From JAWLFI01 sp964627995 (lineage in GTDB: Bacteria > Bacteroidota > Bacteroidia > Chitinophagales > Saprospiraceae): a stretch of DNA of 30,356 nucleotides. Location of the stretch: positions 1 through 30,356 of the forward strand of contig CAZVLN010000025.1 of assembly GCA_964627995.1 (NCBI GenBank), in the 5' to 3' direction. Both the position numbers and the translations under genes were made by a program. The notes beneath the pieces were generated by a model. It did no database searches, had not been told where the DNA came from, and saw only the letters and a list, made by a program, of their open reading frames with translations. Shown here piece by piece: positions 20,626 through 29,443 of this stretch. The stretch's first letter is position 1. Each line of letters opens with the position of its first letter.

Positions 20626-23280
20626 CTAAAACTGCCAAGTGGCCCCTGCGATGATAAAGCCGGGGAAGATCTGGTAGCGTTGGATTTGAGAGATATTAAT
20701 GTTGAAACTGGAGCGCACCCGTTCGCGGGGATCCAAATTGAGGATGTTATTAGCCTGCAACTTGAGAGTCAGTGGCAAGTCATTGAAGTCGTAAAAAATA
20801 TCGAAATCCAATAAATACAGGTCACTACTTTCATTCCGGCCTGTGGCTCGATCCAGGGCAAAGGAGCTCTGAAACTTGAACTTTCCAATTTTGTAGTCCA
20901 ACTCTATCCCAGGCTGCCAGGATTCGAAGGAGATGGGATCCTGGAGATTCCGGGCCACTCGGTTATTGTTGTAACTCAGTCCCACTTCCACATTCAGGGG
21001 ATAGTCCCAGCGGGATTCAATTTCAAAACTGTAAGACTGATTGAGGCTCTCGGTGGCAAACTCCTCTTTACCATTGGTGGAAAAGCCTTCCGACCAGTTC
21101 ACAAAAATGCGGGGCTCTAATCGAATAGGGAGAAACCCTAAATTATACCCTACAAAATTATTAAAGGAAAAGCTCTGAGAGGAAGGTGTAGGCAAGAAAC
21201 CGCTAAGAATAAAATTGCCTAAATTTTCTGTAAAATTAGAAATGACGTCTTCATTGTAATTATAGGAGGCACTGGCGAATATAAATGTGCGGCGGGTTAC
21301 CATAAAATTGTGATAGCGGGCGGAAGCACTGTATCCTTTTCGGGCCAAGTCAATGGGGAAACTTCCCGTGGAAACCTGGGTTGCAGAATTGACCTGATTG
21401 ACACCCCAAACATTACTGAAATCGGGATAGCTGAGGCCATAATTCCCATTTATGGTGAGTGTATGTGCGCGATTAAACTTGCGAACGATCCGCAGGCCGT
21501 AGCCCGGAAAGATCTCTTCCAGATTCCCTTCCTGAAGAAAAGACCGATCGAGGTAATTTAATGTAAGGGATGGGGCGACTTCCCAATCTTTCGATTCGTA
21601 ACCGCCAATAAGTGAGGCAATAGCTGAATGCTGACGCATTTCATCACGCTGACCAAAATCGAGAGCACCTTTTTCAGGGGCTGTGTGGTCTACGAGTTGG
21701 TCCATAAAATTATATTCGAGAGCAGGCTCAGCAAACCAATCCCCGGATTTCATTTTGTAACTACTGGATATTTTAAAGTCGGTGGTTTCTAGAATCTGAT
21801 TTTGTGTGATTCGGAAGAGGGAATCGCTGGGGGCGGGGGTCAAACCCAGAAAGGGGAAGATGTCTTCAAAGAGCTGAGTTCCATCCTGCCGGCTGACTTC
21901 CATTCGGCTATCCACACGCCACAAATTGTCTTCACCTACTTTCTTTCTGTATTTTGCAAAGGGCGCAAAGCTATAACTCCAGCGATCCTCATCATTTCGA
22001 GTGTCAAAAGACTGCATTCCAAAGGTACCCAGTCGGGTTTCATCCGCACGGGTGGTATTCAGAGAAAAGGGCACGCCAGCTTCGAGGAAAGAGGTGCTAT
22101 CGACATTCCATTCGATCTTCCAAAGTGTACTTCCCAGCGGTGTTCGGGTCTCGCGAATCATTCTTTCTGTTCGGGTCTGGTCTTCAGCGATATAATCAAT
22201 GATGGAAAACACCTCAGATTCGCGCTGGGCAAAGGCGCCCATGACAAAGCCCTTGAGCTTCATTGTTTTTGTGACATCAATATCAGCATTGAGATTGATG
22301 ATCCCATCCAGGTTGGCTTGTACTTGATCCCCTATATTGAGTTCGCCAGGCACTAAGCTGAACAGCTGTCCACGCCCGCCGCGAAAGCGACGGCCGCTTT
22401 CCTGAGAAAGCATATTCATCATATCCCGGAAGGTAAGTACCCTTTCTCCGACATTATTGGCGCGCACAAATCCGCTGAGACCGATTTTATCTCCCAGGTT
22501 GAATCCACTGACATCCGCTTTAACTGAGCCGGGATAGCCTGCCATAAGTTCAGCTTCTCCGGACCATTTATTGAGCTCTCCCTCTTTTAATCGCACATCC
22601 ATTGCTACATCATCGCTCCGTTCGGTTTGAAACTGCTCACTGGGCGCTTTGTAATTTTCAATGACTTTAATTTCTTTCAATTGATCGGCTCGAATTCCTT
22701 CAGTAGCCAGCTGTTGATTGGCATTGATAATATCGCGGCCCTGAACGAGCATTTTAGTGATTTTTTCACCCCCATAGAAAACAGATCCATCGCGAATCTC
22801 CATCCCTGGCAAGCGATTTAATACATCGCCTAGAGTTCTTTCGGCGCCTGTGGTGTATGTTTCCAGACGGAATGTTAGGGTATCCCCTTCACGCCGAACA
22901 CCGAACGCTTTTTCTTCTACCGTTACGGCATCGAGGTCAAAGCTTTGTTTTTGCAATTGAAATTCAATGGCAGACACAGATCCGGGCTGAGTGATTTGCT
23001 GAAAGGCCGTTTGATACCCAAAATAAGTAACCTGCAGAATGAGAGGCCGTTCATCAGGCAGTGCAATCTGCCACTCTCCTTTCGCATCGGTTTCTACATA
23101 ATCAATCATGCGTGTGGTGTCGGATGTCATCAGACGGACGAAAGCTCCTTCCCCGGGTTCACCGGTCTCAAAATAGACTGTTCCTGTTGCTGTTGTGTTT
23201 TGCGCTTGTAGCAAATTGACCGAAAGAAATAAGGTAGCTGCTAAAAGCAGCCCACTGAGAGTATAGGTGTTACGTATCAT
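20626..23280 (-). CDS. Outer-membrane beta-barrel receptor-like protein with carboxypeptidase-regulatory domain
   Basis: 884 residues. The signal peptide (1-26, ending LLQAQ) is followed by a CarboxypepD_reg-like beta-sandwich (about 28-113: TGTVYFETGEPGEGAFVRL, VTYFGYQTAFQQI), a plug-like domain (about 118-225) with LGDVLNRLPGMEIRDG, then a long barrel region of strands with turns such as NNVGERVLTF, ending IIAGATWQF with a terminal Phe. This is the OMP_b-brl_3 type that resembles TonB-dependent receptors and is usually encoded beside a GLPGLI protein, as here (8 bp downstream of that gene). It is an outer-membrane protein; the substrate is unknown, with metal or peptide handling suggested for the pair. 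An arginine/glycine-rich turn (RRFRGGRGQ) occurs near residue 300. Long minus-strand operon partner. Confidence 0.9.
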   Translation of the reverse strand: MIRNTYTLSGLLLAATLFLSVNLLQAQNTTATGTVYFETGEPGEGAFVRLMTSDTTRMIDYVETDAKGEWQIALPDERPLILQVTYFGYQTAFQQITQPGSVSAIEFQLQKQSFDLDAVTVEEKAFGVRREGDTLTFRLETYTTGAERTLGDVLNRLPGMEIRDGSVFYGGEKITKMLVQGRDIINANQQLATEGIRADQLKEIKVIENYKAPSEQFQTERSDDVAMDVRLKEGELNKWSGEAELMAGYPGSVKADVSGFNLGDKIGLSGFVRANNVGERVLTFRDMMNMLSQESGRRFRGGRGQLFSLVPGELNIGDQVQANLDGIINLNADIDVTKTMKLKGFVMGAFAQRESEVFSIIDYIAEDQTRTERMIRETRTPLGSTLWKIEWNVDSTSFLEAGVPFSLNTTRADETRLGTFGMQSFDTRNDEDRWSYSFAPFAKYRKKVGEDNLWRVDSRMEVSRQDGTQLFEDIFPFLGLTPAPSDSLFRITQNQILETTDFKISSSYKMKSGDWFAEPALEYNFMDQLVDHTAPEKGALDFGQRDEMRQHSAIASLIGGYESKDWEVAPSLTLNYLDRSFLQEGNLEEIFPGYGLRIVRKFNRAHTLTINGNYGLSYPDFSNVWGVNQVNSATQVSTGSFPIDLARKGYSASARYHNFMVTRRTFIFASASYNYNEDVISNFTENLGNFILSGFLPTPSSQSFSFNNFVGYNLGFLPIRLEPRIFVNWSEGFSTNGKEEFATESLNQSYSFEIESRWDYPLNVEVGLSYNNNRVARNLQDPISFESWQPGIELDYKIGKFKFQSSFALDRATGRNESSDLYLLDFDIFYDFNDLPLTLKLQANNILNLDPRERVRSSFNINISQIQRYQIFPGFIIAGATWQF

Positions 23281-23288
23281 AGTGTGTG

Positions 23289-24020
23289 TTAGTTTTGCAT
23301 GAACTTTTTCATGGCTGCGGTGCGCATTTTCTCGTTAAATTCTTTCTCCTCCAAACATTTACTGGGCGGAATGGGATCCATCGCAATATCAAAATCGCCT
23401 ACTTCGACCTCTTCAGCAATATAATTAAAGCCTTTTCCCTCTACCGCAAGGATTAAGCCCGGAGCGCCTCCATAGATTTCCGGTCCATCCGACATGGGAA
23501 TCTCCGGGGTATACCATACAATGAGGGAATCCCCTTCCTCGCTCGCGTGTACAACTTTCTGGCAAGGAAGACCCGCGAAAACCTTAAACCCATCTGAGGC
23601 TTTCCACTGATATTCAGATTTGAAGTTTTCTGAGCTACAAACCGAGTCCGGTAGAATAGGGCTTCGATGCGTAATGTCTCCAGTTCGCAGATCTTTGGCC
23701 TGATTTTGTTTTACTTCGCCCATCCGACGCCACCAGCTGTCTGTCTCATCAATTTTTTGACGCTGGATTAGGGTGTCATATTCAAAAAAGGAAGTACGAC
23801 CATTCGTGTACAGTGTATAATACTCTGCTGTGCTGTTGGCCATTTTCTCTTCGCGCTCGCGCATCTGTCGCTTCATGGCGGGCGAGGATACCCAGCGTCC
23901 GTATTCGGTTTGGCCCGGGACGACAAATTTCTTGTATTTCACGCGCACCGTTTGCGCCTCAGCGGAAATGGAAAAGAAGAAAAGGCCGGCTAAAATATAA
24001 AATAGGGCTTGTATTCTCAT
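23289..24020 (-). CDS. GLPGLI family protein
   Basis: 243 residues. The signal peptide is residues 1-22 (ending SAEAQ). The namesake motif appears as GAPGLI at 185-190 in YGGAPGLILAVEGKG, preceded by WYTPEIPMSDGPEIYGG, the conserved block of this family. Upstream, AGLPCQKV and KASDGFKVF form the typical mid-region. These secreted, probably periplasmic or surface proteins of Bacteroidota have no established biochemical role; they are nearly always linked to an outer-membrane barrel protein, which follows after 8 bp here. Charged coil-like sequence at about 49-63 (MKRQMREREEKMA) and a Lys-rich C-terminus are further features. It is first gene of the operon. Confidence 0.88.
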   Translation of the reverse strand: MRIQALFYILAGLFFFSISAEAQTVRVKYKKFVVPGQTEYGRWVSSPAMKRQMREREEKMANSTAEYYTLYTNGRTSFFEYDTLIQRQKIDETDSWWRRMGEVKQNQAKDLRTGDITHRSPILPDSVCSSENFKSEYQWKASDGFKVFAGLPCQKVVHASEEGDSLIVWYTPEIPMSDGPEIYGGAPGLILAVEGKGFNYIAEEVEVGDFDIAMDPIPPSKCLEEKEFNEKMRTAAMKKFMQN

Positions 24021-24033
24021 AATTTATGATTTC

Positions 24034-24041
24034 AAAAGATA
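24034..24041 (-). promoter_or_regulatory. Candidate promoter of the GLPGLI operon (TATCTTTT)
   Basis: On the minus strand TTTATCTTTTGAAATC lies 13-20 bp before the ATG at 24020. It fits the TAnnTTTG pattern loosely, the leader would be short and no -33 TTTG is visible at the proper distance. Confidence 0.3.
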
Positions 24042-24283
24042 AAGAAAAGAGTTTTTACTGGTTTTCTTACATTCATTAGATGAATCGACCTAAAAACTCG
24101 CTGAATGGAAAACGACATCCCTTCTTAGATGTTGCAAATAGGCGAAAGTTTAAGATGATGGAATAACAGCTCACTCTGCGATCTTGAAGTCCCTTCCATA
24201 GCCCAAAATTGATTGTTTTGTATTAGGAAGAGAAAAATGCGACCTTAAATCAAGAGATTGTGGGTAGACTTGATATCAAATTA

Positions 24284-24325
24284 AAAAGGGCCGACTCAGC
24301 CTTAGAGAGCTAGATCGACCCTTTT
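24284..24325 (-). terminator. Terminator of the POT transporter operon
   Basis: AAAAGGGCCGA (24284-24294) pairs with TCGACCCTTTT (24315-24325) with a single C/A mismatch. On the minus strand the hairpin is 21 bp after the stop and ends in CCCTTTTTAATTTG, a reasonable T-tract. Confidence 0.65.
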
Positions 24326-24346
24326 GTAATATTTATAGTTTAACGC

Positions 24347-26476
24347 CTATTTCACACCATGCATAATTCGCTTGAGGAAGGGGTTCATAAGAATAACAGC
24401 AATCCCGGCGACAGCCGGAATAATGGTGAATAAAAGGAAGAAAGCCGATAGCGAATAGGTCTCCTGAATCGTTTCTATGTAACCTCCGGCGACAGCGGCG
24501 ATCTTATTTCCAATGGCAATAGCCAGGTACCACATTCCAAACATAAAGGCAATCATACGAGCAGGGACCAATTTACTGACATAGGACAGTCCCACCGGCG
24601 AAAGTGACAATTCACCCAGCGTATGGAATAAATAAGCTAAAATCAACCAGATCATACTTACCTTAACACCAGTAGCCACCCCGCTGGATCCCCACGCCAA
24701 GAGCCCAAAGCCAATTGCCATAATGATCAGACCCAGGCCGTATTTATAAGCTGCGGAAGGGTTGTACCGACTATCAAACCAACGCGAGAAAAAGGGCGCA
24801 AAGGCAATGATAAAAAAGGAATTGAGTATACTAAACCAGGAAACGGTGATTTCTACCTCATCGTCTTTGATAGCCTCTACGGTCGCGATGACTACGCCAT
24901 TATCCACATCCATTTCCAGGCCGCGTTCTCGAGCCCATTCTAAGCGGCTGGGCGGCAGGTAACCAAAGTTGCTGTAATCCTTTTCTTTGGTGATGATCGG
25001 GATTTGATCGCCGACTTCAAATTCCTCCACCTCGCCAATCCGCAAGGTATCGCGACTTAGTTGAGCGGCATTTTCCACGACCATATCTTCTGTCACAGGC
25101 ACCATCTGAAATACTGTGTCGCCCGCATCTGTTAGCGTCACTTCTCCATTATCATTCAGTACCGGCTGCTCGATCTGATCGAAAGATACCAGATACGCTG
25201 AAGTACTCCAGTCGCGATTTAACATCCATAAGGTCAAGCCCCACACACCAACAAAGGTGATAGCCAAAATAATATTAGATCCCGGGATCTTTTTAAAGGT
25301 TTGCTTAGCCAGTAGATACAGCACATAGGTAATTATGGCCAATGGTATGGTGGTAAGCAGTGTATTTATCAAATTGTAAGCGAAAGCCGCTCCCCCGCTC
25401 AGCGAACGATCCACATAATCCCGGGCAAAGATGATTAGCGAGGATGCGCCCTGTTCGAAACAGGTGAAAAAGAACACGGTGAAGAAGGCAAATATGACAA
25501 AAGCGATCATCCGTTCCCTTACCCCCTTGGAATAGCGCCCGATTCGCGAAATAACCAGAACTAAGAACAAGGCTAAAGCGATGAGTACCATTACATATTG
25601 ACCGGAAAAATTGCCAATTTTTGCAAAGGCAAACAAATCCAGCCCCATAATTTTTGACATGGGGTCATTAATGGCATATCCCAATCCGATAATCGCCGTC
25701 AAAGCAATCAATACCTTATCAACAGTAGTAAATGGATTGGGCTTTTCATTGTTAATCTCATCATTTACATCCTCCTGGTCGACCACAGAGCCCATAACCG
25801 ATGGGACAGACTCATCGGCCAATTTATTTTTCGGGCGCTCCCCAATTGCACCAAATAAAGGCTTAGCTAACCAAAACTGAAGGGTTCCAAACAACATAAA
25901 GACTCCAGCGAGACCAAAACCCCAGGACCAGCCTATTTTTTCTGCCAGATAACCACAAAGTAGCATACCAAAGAATGCTCCGGCATTTACCCCCATGTAA
26001 AAAATGGTATAAGCCCCATCTTTCTTTTCGGGCAGGTACTTATACATCTCAGAGATGATAGAAGTAATATTGGGCTTGAAGAAACCGGTTCCCACAACAA
26101 GAAGCGCCAAACCCATGTATAACGACAATTCTGTTTCCAGAGCCATACTGGCATGACCTAGCGTCATAATAATAGAACCGATGACAACTGCCCAATTGTA
26201 CCCCGTTAATTTATCGGCAATTATACCCCCAAGAATGGGCGTGATATAAAGCAACATCGCATAGGTACCAAACAGGGCACCTGCATTTTCTGCCGACCAT
26301 TCCCAACCGGGATTGTAACCAATGGCAGCCATTGTCAGAAAGTTTACCAATAACACGCGCATCCCATAAAAGGAAAAACGCTCCCACATTTCAGTAAAAA
26401 ACAGAACAAATAATCCGGCCGGATGCCCCAGGACCTTACTTTCAAAGAAATCGGGTTGCGATGTAGTTGCGCTCAT
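24347..26476 (-). CDS. POT-family proton-dependent peptide transporter, paralogue 1
   Basis: 709 residues, longer than the roughly 500 of classical POT (PTR2) carriers. The POT signature FTEMWERFSFYGMR gives the proton-coupling ExxERF (E29, E32, R33, F34), followed by GGIIADKLTGY and GFFKPNITSIISE (about 131-143). About 12-14 TM helices are seen. A hydrophilic insert of about 125 residues (roughly 421-546) separates two helices in the C-terminal half; it is acidic, strand-rich and would be extracytoplasmic or cytoplasmic depending on topology. A late FHTLGELSLSPVGLSYVSKL block is characteristic of the family. It should import di- or tripeptides with H+. It is the second gene of a tandem pair, 23 bp after its paralogue. 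Confidence 0.93.
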   Translation of the reverse strand: MSATTSQPDFFESKVLGHPAGLFVLFFTEMWERFSFYGMRVLLVNFLTMAAIGYNPGWEWSAENAGALFGTYAMLLYITPILGGIIADKLTGYNWAVVIGSIIMTLGHASMALETELSLYMGLALLVVGTGFFKPNITSIISEMYKYLPEKKDGAYTIFYMGVNAGAFFGMLLCGYLAEKIGWSWGFGLAGVFMLFGTLQFWLAKPLFGAIGERPKNKLADESVPSVMGSVVDQEDVNDEINNEKPNPFTTVDKVLIALTAIIGLGYAINDPMSKIMGLDLFAFAKIGNFSGQYVMVLIALALFLVLVISRIGRYSKGVRERMIAFVIFAFFTVFFFTCFEQGASSLIIFARDYVDRSLSGGAAFAYNLINTLLTTIPLAIITYVLYLLAKQTFKKIPGSNIILAITFVGVWGLTLWMLNRDWSTSAYLVSFDQIEQPVLNDNGEVTLTDAGDTVFQMVPVTEDMVVENAAQLSRDTLRIGEVEEFEVGDQIPIITKEKDYSNFGYLPPSRLEWARERGLEMDVDNGVVIATVEAIKDDEVEITVSWFSILNSFFIIAFAPFFSRWFDSRYNPSAAYKYGLGLIIMAIGFGLLAWGSSGVATGVKVSMIWLILAYLFHTLGELSLSPVGLSYVSKLVPARMIAFMFGMWYLAIAIGNKIAAVAGGYIETIQETYSLSAFFLLFTIIPAVAGIAVILMNPFLKRIMHGVK

Positions 26477-26499
26477 AATTGGTTTTTGTAGTTAGAAAA

Positions 26500-28623
26500 T
26501 TAGTTGTCAGCGACCTCAAAGCCTTCCTGTTCTTCAAAGTTACTTCCGGGGCGCACGTCTTCAGCGCCATGAGTCAACTTTTTCAATCGTTTCAGGAAGA
26601 GCAGTAATAAAATACCAAAGGCAGCCGTGAAAATAAATATCCCCACGAAGGTTCGGTATTCCTGTTCATTTTGCCATTCAAAGACTTCCAGTTGTCCCTC
26701 GTACATATCCACCTCAACCTCGGCATTGCCGTCTTGCACAATTTCTTGCTGAGCATCGTCGGAATACTTCATGCGGAACACAGCAGTCAAGGCCTCGTCG
26801 GGCTGATCGATGCCCTCTTCAGCGAGCCGATCTTTCATTTGCTGAACAGGCGAGGACTCCTCTCCACTTGCCTCATTGGTGAATTCGACGTAATTCAGTA
26901 AAGATTGATTTTCGTCGCGAACCATGAGTGTTCCATCCTGGAGATAGATATCCCCTACCAATTCAAAATTCATGGCTTGCTGATAGGTCGTATCATGCAC
27001 GAATCCACCGTCGGTGGGTGCCTGGGTCAATTGAACCTGAACGGTTTCCAGTTGAGAAAGCTCTCCGATAGATCCCGCGACCTTATTCCCCAGTCCCGTA
27101 GCTGCGAAGTACATCCCCATCATGATGGACACATATTTAATGGGAGCTACTTTAGTTATAAAAGATAGAGCCACAGGGGAGGCAGACAGCTCACCCAGGG
27201 TGTGCAGCAAGTAAGCAAGAATGAGTAACATGAGCGCCGCTTTGTCTCCATATTCTACCACATCAGCGCTGGCCTTTGCCATAAATAAAAATCCGGCCCC
27301 CATGATGATGGTTCCCACCGCCATTTTGAGTAAGGAGGAGTTTTCGTAGCCTTTCTTTTGCCACCAGATCCAAAATCCACCCACAAGTGTTCCAAAAATG
27401 ATGATGAATAATGCATTTACCGATTGAAACACCGAAGCCGGAATTTCAAAGGGATCTTCGATCAATAAGCCGCGGGAAAAATAATAGCCCACCCCAATGG
27501 CTACCCCCAGGGGTAAAAACAAATAGCCTGTATCCTTCTTCTGCAGTAGGTGTATGATACCTAAAATTAAAAGAACGACAGCAGCAACAGAGAACAGGAC
27601 ATCTATGGTAAAGAAGGGTACCACACGATCTATTTTGTCCAGGGTATAGATATTTAGCAAGCCACCCGCCTGCTCAAACGCACCCCAAAAGACGATAATA
27701 ATCAGGAAGGATAGCAATAAGACCACAAATCGATCCTTTTCTATCTCGTTAATATCCTGATAAATCATCATCATTAAGCCCATGACGATAGACAAGAAAA
27801 TAAATAAGGCCGAATATGCCAGTTGATTGCCTCCCTCAAAGGCATAGAAAGATATGGCAACGGAAGCCACGATAAGCCCCAGGGTTATGAGCAATTGAGT
27901 TCGGCTTTGAAACAAGTTTCGGAACAGCTGACCGAAAGAAGCAGACTTCATCACACTTTCATCGCCGACGCCATCCTCATCCGGCGGTTCACCGACACCC
28001 TTCAGGTACTTCTGTCCGGCCATAAAAGTGATTTGCCCCAGCAGCATGCCTATTCCGGCGAGTCCAAATCCATAGTGCCAGCCTATCGTTTCGCCAATAT
28101 AGCCCACAATCAGAGCACTGAGAAAAGCGCCCACATTAATGCCGATATAAAAGATAATAAAGCCCGAATCGCGGCGCTCATCCCCGGGAGGATACAGGCC
28201 ACCGACCATGGTAGAAATGTTCGGCTTCAGTCCACCTACGCCCAATACAATCAAAGCCAGCCCCGTATAAAACGCCCAGACCGATTCCACAGCCAGAATA
28301 CCGTGTCCCAGCACCAGCGTAAGCCCTCCAAGTAGCACGGCCTTTTTCTGACCGATAAACTTATCCGCTAAAATACCGCCGGGAATCGACATGACATACA
28401 CCAGCATCGTATACCATCCATACAACATCAAGGCATCCGAGCTCTCCCATCCCAATCCCGGATTTTCTCCCGTCGCACTACTTATCATGTAAAGCACTAA
28501 AATGGCCCTCATCCCATAATAGGAAAAACGTTCCCACATTTCTGCAAAAAATAAGATGAAAAGGCCTACGGGGTGACCAAATAGCATTTTGCGATCAGAA
28601 GAAATTGTCGAATCAGTGGCCAT
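26500..28623 (-). CDS. POT-family proton-dependent peptide transporter, paralogue 2
   Basis: 707 residues from the ATG at 28623; an ATG at 28632 adds only MQC, and MATDSTISS is the more usual type of start. It carries the signature FAEMWERFSYYGMR, then GGILADKFIGQ, GGLKPNISTMVGG, and late LLHTLGELSASPVALSFITK. Unlike its partner, the additional hydrophilic domain lies between the last two helices (about residues 526-660, numbering from the upstream ATG), with acidic segments such as EVEVDMYEGQLEVFEW. After the last helix is a basic KRLKKLTHG and an acidic tail. It should be an inner-membrane peptide/H+ symporter. First gene of the tandem pair, with a hairpin-forming leader. Confidence 0.93.
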   Translation of the reverse strand: MATDSTISSDRKMLFGHPVGLFILFFAEMWERFSYYGMRAILVLYMISSATGENPGLGWESSDALMLYGWYTMLVYVMSIPGGILADKFIGQKKAVLLGGLTLVLGHGILAVESVWAFYTGLALIVLGVGGLKPNISTMVGGLYPPGDERRDSGFIIFYIGINVGAFLSALIVGYIGETIGWHYGFGLAGIGMLLGQITFMAGQKYLKGVGEPPDEDGVGDESVMKSASFGQLFRNLFQSRTQLLITLGLIVASVAISFYAFEGGNQLAYSALFIFLSIVMGLMMMIYQDINEIEKDRFVVLLLSFLIIIVFWGAFEQAGGLLNIYTLDKIDRVVPFFTIDVLFSVAAVVLLILGIIHLLQKKDTGYLFLPLGVAIGVGYYFSRGLLIEDPFEIPASVFQSVNALFIIIFGTLVGGFWIWWQKKGYENSSLLKMAVGTIIMGAGFLFMAKASADVVEYGDKAALMLLILAYLLHTLGELSASPVALSFITKVAPIKYVSIMMGMYFAATGLGNKVAGSIGELSQLETVQVQLTQAPTDGGFVHDTTYQQAMNFELVGDIYLQDGTLMVRDENQSLLNYVEFTNEASGEESSPVQQMKDRLAEEGIDQPDEALTAVFRMKYSDDAQQEIVQDGNAEVEVDMYEGQLEVFEWQNEQEYRTFVGIFIFTAAFGILLLLFLKRLKKLTHGAEDVRPGSNFEEQEGFEVADN

Positions 28624-28657
28624 ACATTGCATTTAATATTTTCCCAATCTCACCGTT

Positions 28658-28674
28658 CTCCTCGTCTGGAGGAG
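28658..28674 (-). promoter_or_regulatory. Hairpin in the leader of the POT operon
   Basis: CTCCTC / GAGGAG, 6 bp with a 5-base loop, lies about 35-50 bp upstream of the POT start. It could affect mRNA stability or be an operator; no family is recognised. Confidence 0.3.
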
Positions 28675-28838
28675 GTATTTCTCAGCGCTATTTTTTGATA
28701 TCGCAAGGCTAAAAATAGATGAAAATCTGACTTGTTCGAAATTTAAGGCCGTTAATTTAGACCCCAACTCTTTGCTATGGGTATTTCCCCGGGCTTGAGA
28801 AGAGTTTGTAAATTATAATATGGAAGATGGAAAAAGAA

Positions 28839-28985
28839 TTTGGGCGTGCCCCTCTCCGCCAGGGGGCGGATTCGGGTCGGTCCCTTCCGGGGTTCATTAT
28901 TCATTCCGTACCCACTCGACAAGCCGAGTGGGCACCAAGCCCTCCAGGCACCTCACGCGTTGGTGCGCGCTGCGCACCACAGGAG
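28839..28985 (+). repeat. GC-rich multi-hairpin intergenic element, copy 3
   Basis: It starts TTTGGGCGTGCCCC at 28839. Hairpins: CCGCC (28856-28860) with GGCGG (28865-28869); CCCACTCG (28911-28918) with CGAGTGGG (28925-28932); and TGGTGCGC (28961-28968) with GCGCACCA (28972-28979). TTCCGGGGTTC at 28885-28895 matches TTTCGGGGTTC of copy 1 and lies 46 bp after the TTTGGGCG, versus 51 in copy 1. Strong stems and shared landmarks with different stem sequences suggest conserved structure. Confidence 0.6.
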
Positions 28986-29016
28986 GATTCGGTTAGTGTG
29001 AAAAGCATGTTTGGCT

Positions 29017-29052
29017 GAAAAAAAGAGCCCCGGCGCCCTTGGCCGAGGCTCT
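29017..29052 (-). terminator. Rho-independent terminator of the DoxX-like gene
   Basis: AGAGCCCCGGC (29024-29034) pairs with GCCGAGGCTCT (29042-29052) with one C/A mismatch and a 7-base loop. On the minus strand the stem is followed by a run of seven T (complement of 29017-29023). It lies about 32 bp after the stop codon. Confidence 0.85.
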
Positions 29053-29083
29053 CAGTATGATCTTTCAGAAATGCAAAGACTAT

Positions 29084-29443
29084 TTAGTCTGATACATGGG
29101 CTGAAATATACAGAGCGGCAGCGGCCATCGATAGGTCTTTCAACAACATAGGCATGGCCGATTGAGCGGCGTCACCTCCAGCCATTACGCTCGGCAGGTG
29201 AATAGTTAAGACAAAAATCAATAGTAAAACGGCCAGTAGCAGCGCAGCCAAAGAGGCTTTCTTGTTCAAAATAATAGCTCCTCCTCCGGCAATTAAAAAG
29301 ACACCGGTTGCATAGACCCAAAATACACCGCCGGGCACCCAATCGGGCACCATTCCTGTCATTCCATCGGTATTCATGAAGTGAAACACCCCAAAGATGA
29401 CCAGCACTAGACTAAATACGGTTTTTCCAATTGTAGCTTTCAT
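29084..29443 (-). CDS. DoxX-like small membrane protein
   Basis: 119 residues with four hydrophobic segments (about 6-24, 38-58, 64-84, 98-115). FGVFHFMNTDGMTGMVPDWV, followed by VYATGVFLIAGGGAIIL, is the DoxX arrangement: H in TM1, VP-x-W in the loop, TG in TM2. LTIHLPSVMAG in the third loop also fits. DoxX relatives are inner-membrane proteins linked to quinone-dependent or redox processes, often of unclear role. It is monocistronic with a clear terminator. The minus-strand leader has TAAATTTTG near 29480 as a possible -7 box. Confidence 0.8.
   Translation of the reverse strand: MKATIGKTVFSLVLVIFGVFHFMNTDGMTGMVPDWVPGGVFWVYATGVFLIAGGGAIILNKKASLAALLLAVLLLIFVLTIHLPSVMAGGDAAQSAMPMLLKDLSMAAAALYISAHVSD

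Larger units (their letters stand above)
24021..24346. other. Intergenic region upstream of GLPGLI operon and downstream of POT genes
   Basis: All flanking genes are on the minus strand, so this holds the GLPGLI operon promoter on one side and the POT operon terminator on the other. A minus-strand -7-like box TATCTTTT lies at 24034-24041. The middle (24080-24280) shows no gene. Confidence 0.45.
28633..29083. other. Intergenic region with POT leader hairpin and GC-rich element
   Basis: On the POT side, CTCCTC (28658-28663) and GAGGAG (28669-28674) form a hairpin within the probable leader, and a minus-strand TATTTTTA box lies near 28710. The GC-rich element occupies 28839-28985, and the DoxX gene's terminator 29017-29052. 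The + open frame across the GC-rich block is not a gene. Confidence 0.5.

Noticed and set aside
21310..22356. Several + strand frames of 60-184 codons inside the receptor-like gene
   Set aside because: They are antisense shadows of a clearly coding 884-residue protein.
27823..28335. 170-codon + frame inside POT paralogue 2
   Set aside because: It is antisense to conserved POT motifs and has no independent signal.
28827..29018. 63-codon + frame
   Set aside because: It coincides with GC-rich element copy 3; its composition is driven by hairpin arms.
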